DNA of 63,877 bases from Subtercola vilae (GTDB lineage: Bacteria > Actinomycetota > Actinomycetes > Actinomycetales > Microbacteriaceae). Position numbers and translations under genes: made by a program. Position 1 is the stretch's first letter. Every line of letters begins with the position of its first letter. Of the stretch, positions 46,821 through 57,607 are shown piece by piece. Below the pieces are notes generated by a model. It had not been told where the DNA came from. It saw only the letters and a program-made list of their open reading frames with translations, and did no database searches. Where the stretch lies: the NCBI RefSeq assembly GCF_004923255.1, contig NZ_QYRT01000020.1, positions 1 to 63,877 on the forward strand. Direction: 5' to 3'.

Positions 46821-47936
46821 GTGAATGACCGCGAATACGGAATCTTTCTGCCGATCGGCAACGGCGGCTGGATCATGTCTGACACAGCGCCGCACCCCGA
46901 GGCGACCTACGAGTACAACCGCACGGCAGCAATGCTGGCCGAGCAGGCCGACTTCGACTTCATCATGTCGATGGCGAAGTGGCGTGGCTACGGCGGAACG
47001 ACCGATCACTGGGGCCAGACGCTCGAGTCGATCACCATGATGGCGGCGCTCGCCGAGGCCACCGAACGGGTGAAGATCTGGGCGACGGTTCACACCAACC
47101 TCATTCACCCGGCGGTGGCCGCGAAGATGTATGCCACGCTCGACCAGATCAGCCACGGCAGATCGGGCATGAACATCGTTGTGGGCGCCTACGCTCAGGA
47201 GTTCTCGCAGATGGGCCAATGGCGAGACGACTTCGACCACGAGACGCGGTACCGGTATACCGAGGAGTGGCTGAAGGTCGTCGAGCTGCTGTGGGCGAAC
47301 GACACGGTCACGTTCGACGGTGAGTTCTTCACGCTCGACGACTGCCAGTCGCGGCCGCACCCGGCCGTGCATCCGACGCTCATCAGCGCGGGCAGATCGC
47401 CGCGCGGCCTCGACTTTCAGTCGCGGTTCGCCGACGGCTCGTTCTTGACCGCCGACGACCTGCCCGGGCTTCGAGACAACAGCCAGCAGGTCAAAGAGCT
47501 CGCCGCGGCACAGGGCCGCTCAATCAAGACCTACTCGATGCTCACCGTCGTGATGGATGAGACGGATGCCCTGGCCGAAGCCAAGTTCGCTGAGTACGGC
47601 CGCGGGGTCGACACCGAAGCCATCGTCAACATGAAGCTCTCGTGGGGTCTGCCCCTCGACAAAGCACTGTCGATGACGGCCGACAGCTCGGGCTACGAGG
47701 CGTTTCAGACGGCGGTCGTGAAGGGCTCTCCCGACACGGTGCACGAACGTATCGACGAGCTGATGCAGACGACGGGCATCGACGGGCTCATGCTGATCTT
47801 CCCCGACTACCACGCCGATCTGCCGCCCTTCGGTGAGCAGGTGATGCCGAAGCTGCGCGAGCAGCCGCAGCCGCAGCCGCTGAGCCAGCAGTCACACCAC
47901 AGCGCGTCGGCCAGTATGTCGGGGGTGACCGCGTGA
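46821..47936 (+). CDS. RutA-like FMNH2-dependent monooxygenase
   Basis: A 371-residue luciferase-like monooxygenase. GIFLPIGNGGWIMS, DFIMSMAKWRGYGGTTDHWG and NIVVGAYAQEFSQMG match the RutA pyrimidine-oxygenase group, which uses a flavin-N5-oxide to open uracil between N3 and C4. The C-terminal 25 residues are Gln/Ser/His-rich. It abuts the RutB-like hydrolase gene, as in the rut operon. The substrate here need not be uracil. Confidence 0.88.
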   Translation: MNDREYGIFLPIGNGGWIMSDTAPHPEATYEYNRTAAMLAEQADFDFIMSMAKWRGYGGTTDHWGQTLESITMMAALAEATERVKIWATVHTNLIHPAVAAKMYATLDQISHGRSGMNIVVGAYAQEFSQMGQWRDDFDHETRYRYTEEWLKVVELLWANDTVTFDGEFFTLDDCQSRPHPAVHPTLISAGRSPRGLDFQSRFADGSFLTADDLPGLRDNSQQVKELAAAQGRSIKTYSMLTVVMDETDALAEAKFAEYGRGVDTEAIVNMKLSWGLPLDKALSMTADSSGYEAFQTAVVKGSPDTVHERIDELMQTTGIDGLMLIFPDYHADLPPFGEQVMPKLREQPQPQPLSQQSHHSASASMSGVTA

Positions 47937-48592
47937 GCGCCCTCGAGCGGCAACTCGACGCCCTCACCGCGGGCGGTCAGACGAGTGCGTTGCTGGTGGT
48001 GGATGTTCAGCGATCGTTCGCCGACCCCGCCTACCTGCCCTGGGTGGAGCCCGCCGCGCTCGACGTGGTGGCGAACACCGTGACCACCATTGCCACCCTC
48101 GTCGACGAGGCGAGAGTGGCGGGTGTGCCGGTGGTCTGGATCCAGCTCGGCCAGACGAAAGACAAGCCGTGGTCGTCGTCGCTGTGGCTGCGCGGAATCG
48201 ACCCCGAGACACCCTGGCCCTCGCCCGACGAGCCGTGTGTGCTCGGAACCGCGGGTGCCGAGTGGTACGGCATGGCGCCGCACTACGGCGAACTGGTGAT
48301 CACCAAACGCGGCTACAGCGGCTTCTTCGGCACTGACCTCGAACAGCAGCTGCATGAGCGCGGCATCGACTGGGTGACGGTCGTGGGCTTGACGGTCGAC
48401 TGCTGTGTCGACGCGACCGCCCGCGACGCTTTTCAGGCTGGGCTGCCGGTTATCGTCGCTTCGGATGCGACCGCAGCGTACGAGGCCGACCTGCAGGTCA
48501 ATTCCCTGGCCAACATCGCGCTCAACTCGGCCGTCATCCTCACCGCCGCAGAGGTTTCGGCACTCTGGAACAGACAGCAGGCGACCCTCTGA
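47933..48592 (+). CDS. RutB-like isochorismatase-family cysteine hydrolase
   Basis: The protein has 219 residues. The catalytic triad is visible: Asp in LVVDVQRSF, Lys in ITKRGYSGFFGT and Cys in GLTVDCCVDATARDA. RutB hydrolyses the (per)oxy-ureidoacrylate made by RutA to carbamate. An equivalent step on a related product is likely. It overlaps both neighbours by 1-4 nt. Confidence 0.88.
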   Translation: MSALERQLDALTAGGQTSALLVVDVQRSFADPAYLPWVEPAALDVVANTVTTIATLVDEARVAGVPVVWIQLGQTKDKPWSSSLWLRGIDPETPWPSPDEPCVLGTAGAEWYGMAPHYGELVITKRGYSGFFGTDLEQQLHERGIDWVTVVGLTVDCCVDATARDAFQAGLPVIVASDATAAYEADLQVNSLANIALNSAVILTAAEVSALWNRQQATL

Positions 48593-49941
48593 TGACCGAA
48601 CCGAAGCAGATGAACCTTGCGTTCGACCTCTCGTTCACCCACACCGAAGGAAAGTGGGCCAACCCCGGTTCGTGGGTGGGGCGTGACTACCCTGACGTGC
48701 GCATGTTCCAGGAGATCGCGGTGCTTGCCGAGCGCGGCGGTATCGACATGCTGTTCTTCGGTGACGGCACGAGTATCCCCGACACGTGGCAGGGCTCGAT
48801 GGACGCGGCGGTGAAGTGGGGCATCCAGTGGCCGAGGCAAGACATGAGCCCGTACATCGCCGCGATGGCGCAGGTGACGACGCACATCGGGTTCGGGCTG
48901 ACGTACTCGTCGACCTTCATGCACCCCTACTACGTGGCGCGCCTGCTCAACTCCCTCGATCATGTGACCGCCGGGCGCATCGCGTTCAACGTCGTGGCGT
49001 CGACGCGGGTTTCGGATGCCGCGAACTACGGTTTCGACGCTCTGCCGAGCCACGAGGCACGGTACGAGCGCATGGAGGAGTTCATGGCTGTCTGCCAGGC
49101 GCTCTGGGACTCGGTCGATGCATCGGCCATCGTCGCCGACCGCGAGACGGGGGTATTCGGCAACCCCGCTGGTGTTCACCGGGTCGATCACCGGGGCGTG
49201 AACTTCGCGGTGCGCGGCCCGCTGAATTCGATGCCGAGCCCTCAGGGCCGACCGGTCGTGGTACAGGCGGGTTCGTCGCCGCGGGGTGTCGCGGCATCGG
49301 CCCGTTTCGCCGACATCATCTTCGGCCTCGGCGGCCACCTCACGTCTCAACAGCGGCACCGCGCTTCGCTCGATGCGGCCCTCACCGAGGTCGGTCGTGA
49401 CCCTGCCGGGGTGGGAATCCTCTGGGCGGTGCAGGTCATTCTGGGGCGCACGGCAGACGAAGCAGACGCCCGCAAGCAGGCCATGCTCGAGGTGTGGAGC
49501 CACGAGGCGGTCGGGGCATATCTTTCGTACAACTCAGGGTTCGACTTCTCGACTCTGCCAGCCTCGTTCGTTCTGAGCGAGGTGGCCGAGCGCATCAGAG
49601 AAGCCGAAGGTACCCAGGCTGGTTTCGTTCAGCTGGTGATCGACGAGTGCGGTGCCGACGCTCGACTGTCGCGCAACGAGTTCTTCGAGCGCGGCTGGCG
49701 TTACGCGACAGGCTACGACCAGACCTACTCTGGCACGGCCGAGACGGTTGCGGATGCCCTGCAGGAGAACTTCGAAGCGACCGGTTCGCGCGGGGGATTC
49801 ATGATCGCCAACCCGTTGTCGACACCCTCGTCGCTGGCCGATGTCGTTGAGCTGTTGACGCCGGAGCTGCGCCGCCGCCACGCCGTGGCGCCGGCGTACC
49901 CCGGCACGACGCTGCGTGAGAATCTGCGACTCGGCGGGTGA
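48592..49941 (+). CDS. NtaA/SnaA/DszA-like FMNH2-dependent monooxygenase
   Basis: A 449-residue member of the nitrilotriacetate monooxygenase component A group. MNLAFDLSFTHTEGKW, NSLDHVTAGRIAFNVV and PVVVQAGSSPRGVAASA match. The family oxidatively breaks C-N or C-S bonds with reduced FMN from a partner reductase. A second flavin enzyme in the same operon suggests two successive oxidative cleavages. ATG 48592 overlaps the RutB-like stop. Confidence 0.9.
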   Translation: MTEPKQMNLAFDLSFTHTEGKWANPGSWVGRDYPDVRMFQEIAVLAERGGIDMLFFGDGTSIPDTWQGSMDAAVKWGIQWPRQDMSPYIAAMAQVTTHIGFGLTYSSTFMHPYYVARLLNSLDHVTAGRIAFNVVASTRVSDAANYGFDALPSHEARYERMEEFMAVCQALWDSVDASAIVADRETGVFGNPAGVHRVDHRGVNFAVRGPLNSMPSPQGRPVVVQAGSSPRGVAASARFADIIFGLGGHLTSQQRHRASLDAALTEVGRDPAGVGILWAVQVILGRTADEADARKQAMLEVWSHEAVGAYLSYNSGFDFSTLPASFVLSEVAERIREAEGTQAGFVQLVIDECGADARLSRNEFFERGWRYATGYDQTYSGTAETVADALQENFEATGSRGGFMIANPLSTPSSLADVVELLTPELRRRHAVAPAYPGTTLRENLRLGG

Positions 49942-51191
49942 GCAACGGCACCGATTCGGAGCCGATGACCTCGGCGGTGCGCTCAGACAGACTTCGGTGG
50001 GAGCAGATCATCATGGTCTGTGCGCTCGTCGGCACCTCGCAGATGACCTGGGGCGCGCTCATTCCCGCGCTGCCGCAGTACGCTCTGAAGTTCGGGGCGT
50101 CGGCTCTCCTCCTGGGGTTGATCGTCTCGTCGTTCGGAGTCGGCCGGTTGCTGGTGAACATTCCCGCCGGAATGCTGCTGCAGCGGGTACCCGCACGGGC
50201 GCTGCTGCTGACGGTGACCGGGCTTCTCGCCGCAGTGACCCTGGTCACCGGTTTTCTCGACAGCGTCGTGCTGCTGGTGGTGGCGCGCTTCGTGGCAGGT
50301 GTGCTCGGGGGCGCGGCGGTGACCATCGGGCTCGCCGTGCTGACGCAGCGAACCACCGCGGCCACGAGAGGGTCGATTCTCTCGACCGTGCAGGCGGTGC
50401 AACTCGCCGGTGCCGCGCTCGGCCCGGTACTGGGTGGTGTTGTGCTGACGGTCAGTACGCTTCCGTTCGTCTTCGTGGTCGCAGCCGTTCCACTGCTGCT
50501 CGTCATTGCCTGGGCACTCGTGCGCCCCGACGCACACTTCTGGTCAGACCAATACGGTCGCGACGTGCCGCCCGGCATCGGAGTTGCCACTGGTGCGGCT
50601 GACCAGAGCGCCGAATCCGATGAGCGCCAGAGGCTGTCGGCGCGACGTCTCGCGGCCGTCTGTGTACTCGCGTTCGGCATCTTCTTCGTGCGTTTCGGGG
50701 GTGACCAGTCGCTTATTCCACTTCTGGCATATGACCAGGGCAAGCTCACTCCGTTGACTCTGGGGCTGGCGTACGGGCTCACCACCGTCGTCTCTCTGCT
50801 GCTCTTGCCCTGGATCGGTCGCCGGTTGAACTCGGGCCACAGAGTGGGGTTGCTGGTCATCCCCACTGCGCTCGCGGCCGGCCTGATCTGCCTGTACCCG
50901 CTCGCCGACATGCCCTGGTTCTTCGGCGGTCTCATCGTGTCGACCGGCGTTCTCTCCGGCATCGGCAGCCTTGTTCCAGGTGTTCTGCTTGCCGACCAGA
51001 CGCCCCGCTCTCGGGTGGGCACCGCGATGGGAGTCTTTCGCAGCGTCGGTGACGTCGGTGCCGTCGTGGGCCCGCTCGTGCTCGGCGCCGTTCTCGACGG
51101 TGGGGGCGCTGGGCCGGCCACCCTGTTGCTCGCCGCCGTGAGTCTCGCGGCTCTGGCCGGGTACTTCCTCCTCTCGCGGCAATCCGTCTGA
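49938..51191 (+). CDS. MFS transporter (12 TM)
   Basis: A 417-residue membrane protein with about 12 helices. The central loop (about 195-235) is soluble and acidic. LLVNIPAGMLLQRVPARALL is the motif-A-like segment. GTG 49938 overlaps the previous stop. It ends the operon and may export an end product or import a related compound. Confidence 0.88.
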   Translation: MSNGTDSEPMTSAVRSDRLRWEQIIMVCALVGTSQMTWGALIPALPQYALKFGASALLLGLIVSSFGVGRLLVNIPAGMLLQRVPARALLLTVTGLLAAVTLVTGFLDSVVLLVVARFVAGVLGGAAVTIGLAVLTQRTTAATRGSILSTVQAVQLAGAALGPVLGGVVLTVSTLPFVFVVAAVPLLLVIAWALVRPDAHFWSDQYGRDVPPGIGVATGAADQSAESDERQRLSARRLAAVCVLAFGIFFVRFGGDQSLIPLLAYDQGKLTPLTLGLAYGLTTVVSLLLLPWIGRRLNSGHRVGLLVIPTALAAGLICLYPLADMPWFFGGLIVSTGVLSGIGSLVPGVLLADQTPRSRVGTAMGVFRSVGDVGAVVGPLVLGAVLDGGGAGPATLLLAAVSLAALAGYFLLSRQSV

Positions 51192-51392
51192 GCGCCGCGA
51201 CGCACTTCTCGGCGTCGACTCGATGGTGCATGTCTGTGAGCTGGCCGATGGAGGCGAGCGCGAAAGCGCGGCACGCGTCGACGATCAAGCGCGTGACCCC
51301 GCCATCGCAGCGGAGAGAAGACATGACCACTTCGTGCGTTGCCAACAGTACGTTTGACGCCGTATCGGTGAACAGCGCAGTAGATGAGCGAA

Positions 51393-51692
51393 TCAGGCCG
51401 ACGGGCCGCGCTCGGTCGGCAGCCCCGCCTGAACCCACCCGTTGGTTCCGCCGGCCACATTGGTTGCATCGAGGTCACGGCTGGCCAGGTAGTCGGTGGC
51501 CCGGGCGCTTCTGCCACCGGATGCACAAATCACGTACAGCGGCTCATCAGGCAGCTCGGCCTCCGTCAGCTGGCCGAGGGGAATATTGATGACCCCCGGC
51601 ACGCGCACGGCTGCGTACTCGTCGGGCTCCCGCACATCGATGACGGTTGCGCCTGTGAGCGCCGCGAGTTCGGTGACAGTGATTTCTTTCAT
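51393..51692 (-). CDS. rhodanese-like domain protein
   Basis: A single-domain sulfurtransferase of 99 residues. VIDVREPDEYAAVRVPGVINIPLG is followed by the active-site loop C56-ASGG-R61. ATG 51692 has AGGAG 6 nt upstream (51699-51703). The open frame continues 350 nt further upstream but has no domain. It can transfer sulfane sulfur; the partner is unknown. Confidence 0.92.
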   Translation of the reverse strand: MKEITVTELAALTGATVIDVREPDEYAAVRVPGVINIPLGQLTEAELPDEPLYVICASGGRSARATDYLASRDLDATNVAGGTNGWVQAGLPTERGPSA

Positions 51693-51812
51693 GCGGGGAC
51701 TCCTCGAGGTTCGACGTTCACTACCTCTGAGTAACGATACGTCAGCACAAGGCCGTCGAGAGCCTTGCTTCTTTCGGGGGAGAAGACCCGCGCGAGCGTG
51801 CCCCGTTGCATA

Positions 51813-51857
51813 GGGTCGAAACTGCACAACTTGCGTCGCTGTGCAATTTGTCGACCC
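51813..51857. promoter_or_regulatory. long inverted repeat upstream of the P-loop ATPase
   Basis: The outer arms GGGTCGA (51813-51819) and TCGACCC (51851-51857) and the inner arms AACTGCACA and TGTGCAATT (8 of 9 pairs) form a 45-nt dyad with a 2-nt bulge and an 11-nt loop. It lies between the rhodanese and the ATPase gene. No T-tract follows, so an operator or RNA structure is likelier than a terminator. Confidence 0.55.
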
Positions 51858-51936
51858 CCCTGTTCGGGTACCATTGCCGCAAGAGTCAGTGCCCATCGTC
51901 GGGCCGTCTGCGATTCGGCGACAGTGGGGAAATACG

Positions 51937-52758
51937 ATGTTAGTACGTGATGTATTCGGGATCGCTCCCGTCATCCATGCCGATTCGTACGTTGACCGAG
52001 GCGGGCTCGACGGCCACGTTCGCAGACTTCTCGAACGACACATTCACCTCGCCATCACCGGTGAGTCCCGCTCGGGCAAGTCGTGGCTGCGCCAGAACAC
52101 CATCATCGACGCGCTTGTCGTGCAGTGCCGCAGCGGCCACACGGTGCTCGATCTCTACACCCTGGCGCTGAACACTCTGGGGCTTCGGCTGAGCTTCGAG
52201 TCGGCTTCAGCTGGCTCGATGGAGGGGCGCCTGTACTCGGCAGGGTCGCGCGGCGAGAAACTGCTGCGCGAAGTACTGATGGCCGACCTCTGTGGTTTCG
52301 CAGAAGAGGTCTCGTCGACCGGAATCATGTTTCACGGCGCAGACCACCTCGCTCTCATCGCAGCCGTCTTTCAGGCCTCACACCGTCGACTCGTCATCGA
52401 AGACTTCCACTATCTCGCGTATGCCGAGCAGCGCCTCTTCGCCTCCGACCTCAAAGCATTCTGGGATCTCTCGACGTACGTCGTTGTGATCGGCGTGTGG
52501 AATGGCCCGAACCTGCTCGCCGAGCTGAACCCTGAGCTTCACGATCGTCAGAACGAGCTTGTCATCTCGTGGACAGACTTCGAGCTGCGCCGGGTCATCA
52601 GCCAGGGCTCGGCCATGCTGATGCTGCCGGTCGCCGAGGCCATCGTCGAGCGCATTCTGATGCTGAGCCTCGGCAACGTGGCCCGCCTTCAGCTGCTCAC
52701 CCTGCAGACCCTCGAAGAGGCCGAAGACGCCACGGCCAGCTTGCCGCACCTGCTGTAG
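51937..52758 (+). CDS. orphan P-loop ATPase (AAA/STAND-like), uncharacterised
   Basis: The protein has 273 residues. Walker A is TGESRSGKSW (42-49) and Walker B is RLVIEDFHYL (about 152-156), followed by SDLKAFWDLSTYVVVIGVW. A C-terminal helical part follows the WTDFELRRVI segment. I recognise the general architecture of small bacterial AAA/STAND ATPases but no named function. No membrane or effector domain is fused. ATG 51937 is preceded by GGGGAAA. It converges on the sugar importer with a 4-nt gap. Confidence 0.8.
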   Translation: MLVRDVFGIAPVIHADSYVDRGGLDGHVRRLLERHIHLAITGESRSGKSWLRQNTIIDALVVQCRSGHTVLDLYTLALNTLGLRLSFESASAGSMEGRLYSAGSRGEKLLREVLMADLCGFAEEVSSTGIMFHGADHLALIAAVFQASHRRLVIEDFHYLAYAEQRLFASDLKAFWDLSTYVVVIGVWNGPNLLAELNPELHDRQNELVISWTDFELRRVISQGSAMLMLPVAEAIVERILMLSLGNVARLQLLTLQTLEEAEDATASLPHLL

Positions 52759-52762
52759 CCGG

Positions 52763-53761
52763 CTACAACCGCTGGGTGCGCGAGAGTACGGTCTGAATGA
52801 TCACGACGATAGCCAGGAACGCACCCGACACGACCGCCTGCACCGACGAGTTCAGCGACCCCACCTGATTGATCAGGTTCTGAATCACACTCAGCAGCAG
52901 CACGCCGGCCACGGTGCCGACCAGGTTGCCGCGCCCGCCCACCAGCAGTGTTCCGCCGATGACCACGGCCGAGATGGCGTTCAGCTCGAGCCCGACCCCC
53001 ACCGTGGGTACTCCCGATGACGAGTACGCCGCGTTCAGCGCACCGGCCAGCCCCGCGCAGAGCCCACTCACCACGTACACGCTGAACTTCACCCGGGCGA
53101 CGGGCAGCCCCATCAGGGTCGATGCGCTCTCTGACCCGCCCACAGCCAATACCGACTGACCGCCGCGGGTTCGTGCCAGCAGCACACTGCCGACGACCAC
53201 CACAACGATCGCGATGAAGACGGGCCAGTGGATGCCGAAGACCGCCCCCTGGCCGAGGTTCACCACCGCGGGGTCACTGATCAGCGGGGTCGTCGAACCC
53301 CCGTCTGTCGCGGCGAGCACCAGCCCGCGTACCCCCAGCAGACCGGCGAGCGTCACGATGAACGGTGCCATTCCGGCGTACGCGACCAGCAGGCCCTGCA
53401 CTGCACCGATGGCGCCGCAGACGATCAGCGGAAACAGCAGTGCCCCCACGATGCCGTACGTCGAACCGAACGCCGCCAGCACGCCGCCGAGGGCGAAGAC
53501 CGAACCCACCGAGAGGTCGATGCCGCCGGTGAGGATGACGAACGTCATTCCCGCACCAACGATGAGAAGGAATGACGACTGCGTCAGAACGTTGGCGAAG
53601 TTGCTGCCGGTGGCGAAGGTGGGAAACGCGATGCTGCCGAGCACGAGCAGAATGACGAGCACGATAGCGGCGCCATAGCTCTGCAGAAGGCTGGCGATGC
53701 GCTCGCGGGTGGCCTGGGCATCCGTTGTGGGCCCTGCCGCCGGTTCGAGGGTGGTGGTCAT
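52763..53761 (-). CDS. sugar ABC permease, YjfF-like
   Basis: A 332-residue permease with about 10 helices and the motif ILTGGIDLSVGSVFAL. The second permease gene lies next to it, as in ytfT-yjfF of the galactofuranose importer. ATG 53761 overlaps that gene by 4 nt; a much longer open frame reading through the whole operon in another phase is not a gene. Last gene of the minus-strand operon. Confidence 0.9.
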   Translation of the reverse strand: MTTTLEPAAGPTTDAQATRERIASLLQSYGAAIVLVILLVLGSIAFPTFATGSNFANVLTQSSFLLIVGAGMTFVILTGGIDLSVGSVFALGGVLAAFGSTYGIVGALLFPLIVCGAIGAVQGLLVAYAGMAPFIVTLAGLLGVRGLVLAATDGGSTTPLISDPAVVNLGQGAVFGIHWPVFIAIVVVVVGSVLLARTRGGQSVLAVGGSESASTLMGLPVARVKFSVYVVSGLCAGLAGALNAAYSSSGVPTVGVGLELNAISAVVIGGTLLVGGRGNLVGTVAGVLLLSVIQNLINQVGSLNSSVQAVVSGAFLAIVVIIQTVLSRTQRL

Positions 53762-54722
53762 TTGACTCTGGCCTTTCCGCGCTGAATGTAGACCGCGAGC
53801 AGAATGATGATGGCCTGGGCTATCTGCGAGTACGCGTCGGGAACGTTGTGTTTGATGAGGGTGGCGCTGATGAACTGCAGTAGCAGGGCGCCGGCGAGGG
53901 TGCCGAGCACCTTCACCTGCCCGCCGCTCAGCGGGGTGCCGCCCACCACCACCGCGGTGATGGCTGAAAGTTCGATGAGGTTGCCGAGGGTGGAGGGCAC
54001 GGATGCTCCCAATCGGGCCGTACCGATGACACCGGCCACCGCGGCCAGCGCCGCACAGAGTACGTAGACGAGAAGCAGTATGCGCTTGACCGGCAGCCCC
54101 GAGAGTTCCGCCGCCCGGCGGCTGCCGCCGATGGCGATCAGCTGCTTGCCGAACGTGGTGCGGTTCACCAGTATCGCCACACCACCCACAAGCACCGCAG
54201 CAATGATCACGCTGATCGGTACCCCGAGAACGGAGTCGCGCCCGAGCGAGAGCACGCCCGGGTCGGTGACCGACTTGAGTTGCTCGTTCGCAACGAGCAG
54301 CGCCAGCCCGCGGCCGGCGACCATCACCGAGAGTGTGGCGACGATCGGCTGCACCCCGATGAAGGCCACCATCGAGCCGTTCACGGCGCCGATCACGGCA
54401 CCCACCAGAATGGCGATCAGCAGGGTGGGAACCAGCCCGTACCCCACATAGAGAGGAATGACGGCGGCGGCCAGGGCCATCACGGCACCCACCGAGAGGT
54501 CGATTCCCTCGGTGCCGATAACCAGGGCCATGCCGAGTGCCACGATGAGCACCGGCACCACCTGCACGAACTGGGTGCGGAAGTTGTCGACCGCGAAGAA
54601 GTTCGGCGTGAAGAAGAGGTTGTAGGCCAGCAGCAGAACGATGGCGATGTAGACGCCGTACTTCTGAAAGAGGCCGAGCACCGAGCCGCGGGTGGGCACG
54701 GAGACCGACACGGTTGCCTGGG

Positions 54723-54726
<4 letters not shown>
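53758..54726 (-). CDS. sugar ABC permease, YtfT-like
   Basis: The protein has 322 residues, about 10 helices and the motif IGTEGIDLSVGAVMAL. It likely forms a heterodimer with the YjfF-like permease. Its 5' end overlaps the ATPase gene by 4 nt. Confidence 0.9.
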
Positions 54727-56342
<1,616 letters not shown>

Positions 56343-56420
56343 CGTCGCGGCCGTACCTTTCTTGTCGATGAAAAGAGAGTGTGCCGGCGACGCTGTTCGC
56401 ATCGCCGGCACAGGGTTCGG

Positions 56421-57500
56421 CTAGAAGGCCGAGTCGACCTTCGCCGCAGCGTTCGACGAGTCGTACTGCGAGTCTTGAATCACGATGTCTTGCCCGACGG
56501 CGTCACCGGCGAGAAAGCTTTTGAGCGTGGCGAAGGCGAGCGGCCCGAAGCGCGGGTTCGACTCGATCACGCCGTTGTAGGCACCGGTCACGATCTGCGA
56601 GACGGCGTTCTTCGTACCGTCGATCGAGTAGATCTGAATGTCTTTGCCGGGGGTCTTGCCTGCCGCGATGATGGCGGCCTGAGCGCCGAGGCCCATTTCG
56701 TCGTTCTCGGCGTAGATGGCGGTGATGTCGGGGTTCGACTGCAGCAACTGCTCGGTCACCGACTGGCCCTTGTCGCGGGCGAAGTCACCCGTCTGCTGGG
56801 CGACGATCGTGATGCCGGGGCCCTTCGCCTTGATCTCGTCGACAAAACCCGAAGTGCGGTCGGTGGTCACGCCGTTGCCCGACGAACCGAGCAGCACGGC
56901 GACCTTGGCGGTGCCCTTGGTACCGGCGATGAGCTGGTCGGCCGCGCGCTGGCCCTGCTGCACGAAGTTGGAGCCGAGAAACGAGACATAGTCGCTGCAC
57001 GCGGTGGCGTTCAGCTTGCGGTCGATGGTGATGACCGGAATGTTCTTGTCACGTGCGGCCTTCAGTGCCGGCTCGAGACCGTCGGAGTTCAGGGGAGCCA
57101 CGATGAGCACCTGCGCGCCCTGAGAGATGAGGTCGTTGATGTCGGAGATCTGCTTCGAGAGGGTCGATTGCGCGTTGGTCTTGATGAACTTCTTCACGCC
57201 GATCTTCGCGGCCTCGTCGGTGATCGACTGGGTCTCGGCGATGCGGAACGGGTTGTCTTCCTTCTCCGACTGCGAGAAACCGACAATGGCCTGGGTGAGG
57301 TCGATCTTGTCGCCCTTGTAGTCGGCGAGTGAGCAGGTGGGCCCGCTCACGGCGGCGGCGGTCTGGGCCGCGTCGGTGGCTGAGCCGGTGCTGGCGCTGG
57401 AGGTGGTGCCGGTATTCGTGCAACCGGTCAGAACGAGTCCGACGGCTGCGACACACGCCGCTGCACTGAGCAGAGCGCGACCCTTTCGGTACGTTTTCAT
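56421..57500 (-). CDS. sugar-binding lipoprotein, YtfQ-like
   Basis: The protein has 359 residues. The lipobox LVLTGC gives C27. The mature part has VGFSQSEKEDNPFRIAETQS, IVAQQTGDFARDKG and AIYAENDEMGLGAQAA, which recall YtfQ, the galactofuranose-binding protein. An alternative furanose ligand is possible. ATG 57500 has AAGGAA upstream. Confidence 0.9.
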   Translation of the reverse strand: MKTYRKGRALLSAAACVAAVGLVLTGCTNTGTTSSASTGSATDAAQTAAAVSGPTCSLADYKGDKIDLTQAIVGFSQSEKEDNPFRIAETQSITDEAAKIGVKKFIKTNAQSTLSKQISDINDLISQGAQVLIVAPLNSDGLEPALKAARDKNIPVITIDRKLNATACSDYVSFLGSNFVQQGQRAADQLIAGTKGTAKVAVLLGSSGNGVTTDRTSGFVDEIKAKGPGITIVAQQTGDFARDKGQSVTEQLLQSNPDITAIYAENDEMGLGAQAAIIAAGKTPGKDIQIYSIDGTKNAVSQIVTGAYNGVIESNPRFGPLAFATLKSFLAGDAVGQDIVIQDSQYDSSNAAAKVDSAF

Positions 57501-57565
57501 TGCTGTCAACTTCCTTGTTGGTGTGGGTGCAGAGCGTCTGGGTTTCCCGAGACGATCAAAACGTA

Positions 57566-57591
57566 GCAATTTCTCTCAGAAGAGAAAGTGC
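57566..57591. promoter_or_regulatory. candidate DeoR operator
   Basis: A near-perfect palindrome with the core TTTCTCT-caga-AGAGAAA and flanking GCA/TGC (10 of 11 pairs). It lies 66 nt upstream of the YtfQ-like gene start, directly after the DeoR gene. TTTC/GAAA repeats are typical DeoR-family sites. Confidence 0.6.
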
Positions 57592-57607
57592 TAATGATGC
57601 ATTGTTG

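Noticed and set aside
51323-51589. Plus-strand ATG at 51323 with a GGAGAGAAG ribosome-site-like sequence
   Set aside because: The frame runs into antisense of the rhodanese gene and its product is low-complexity.
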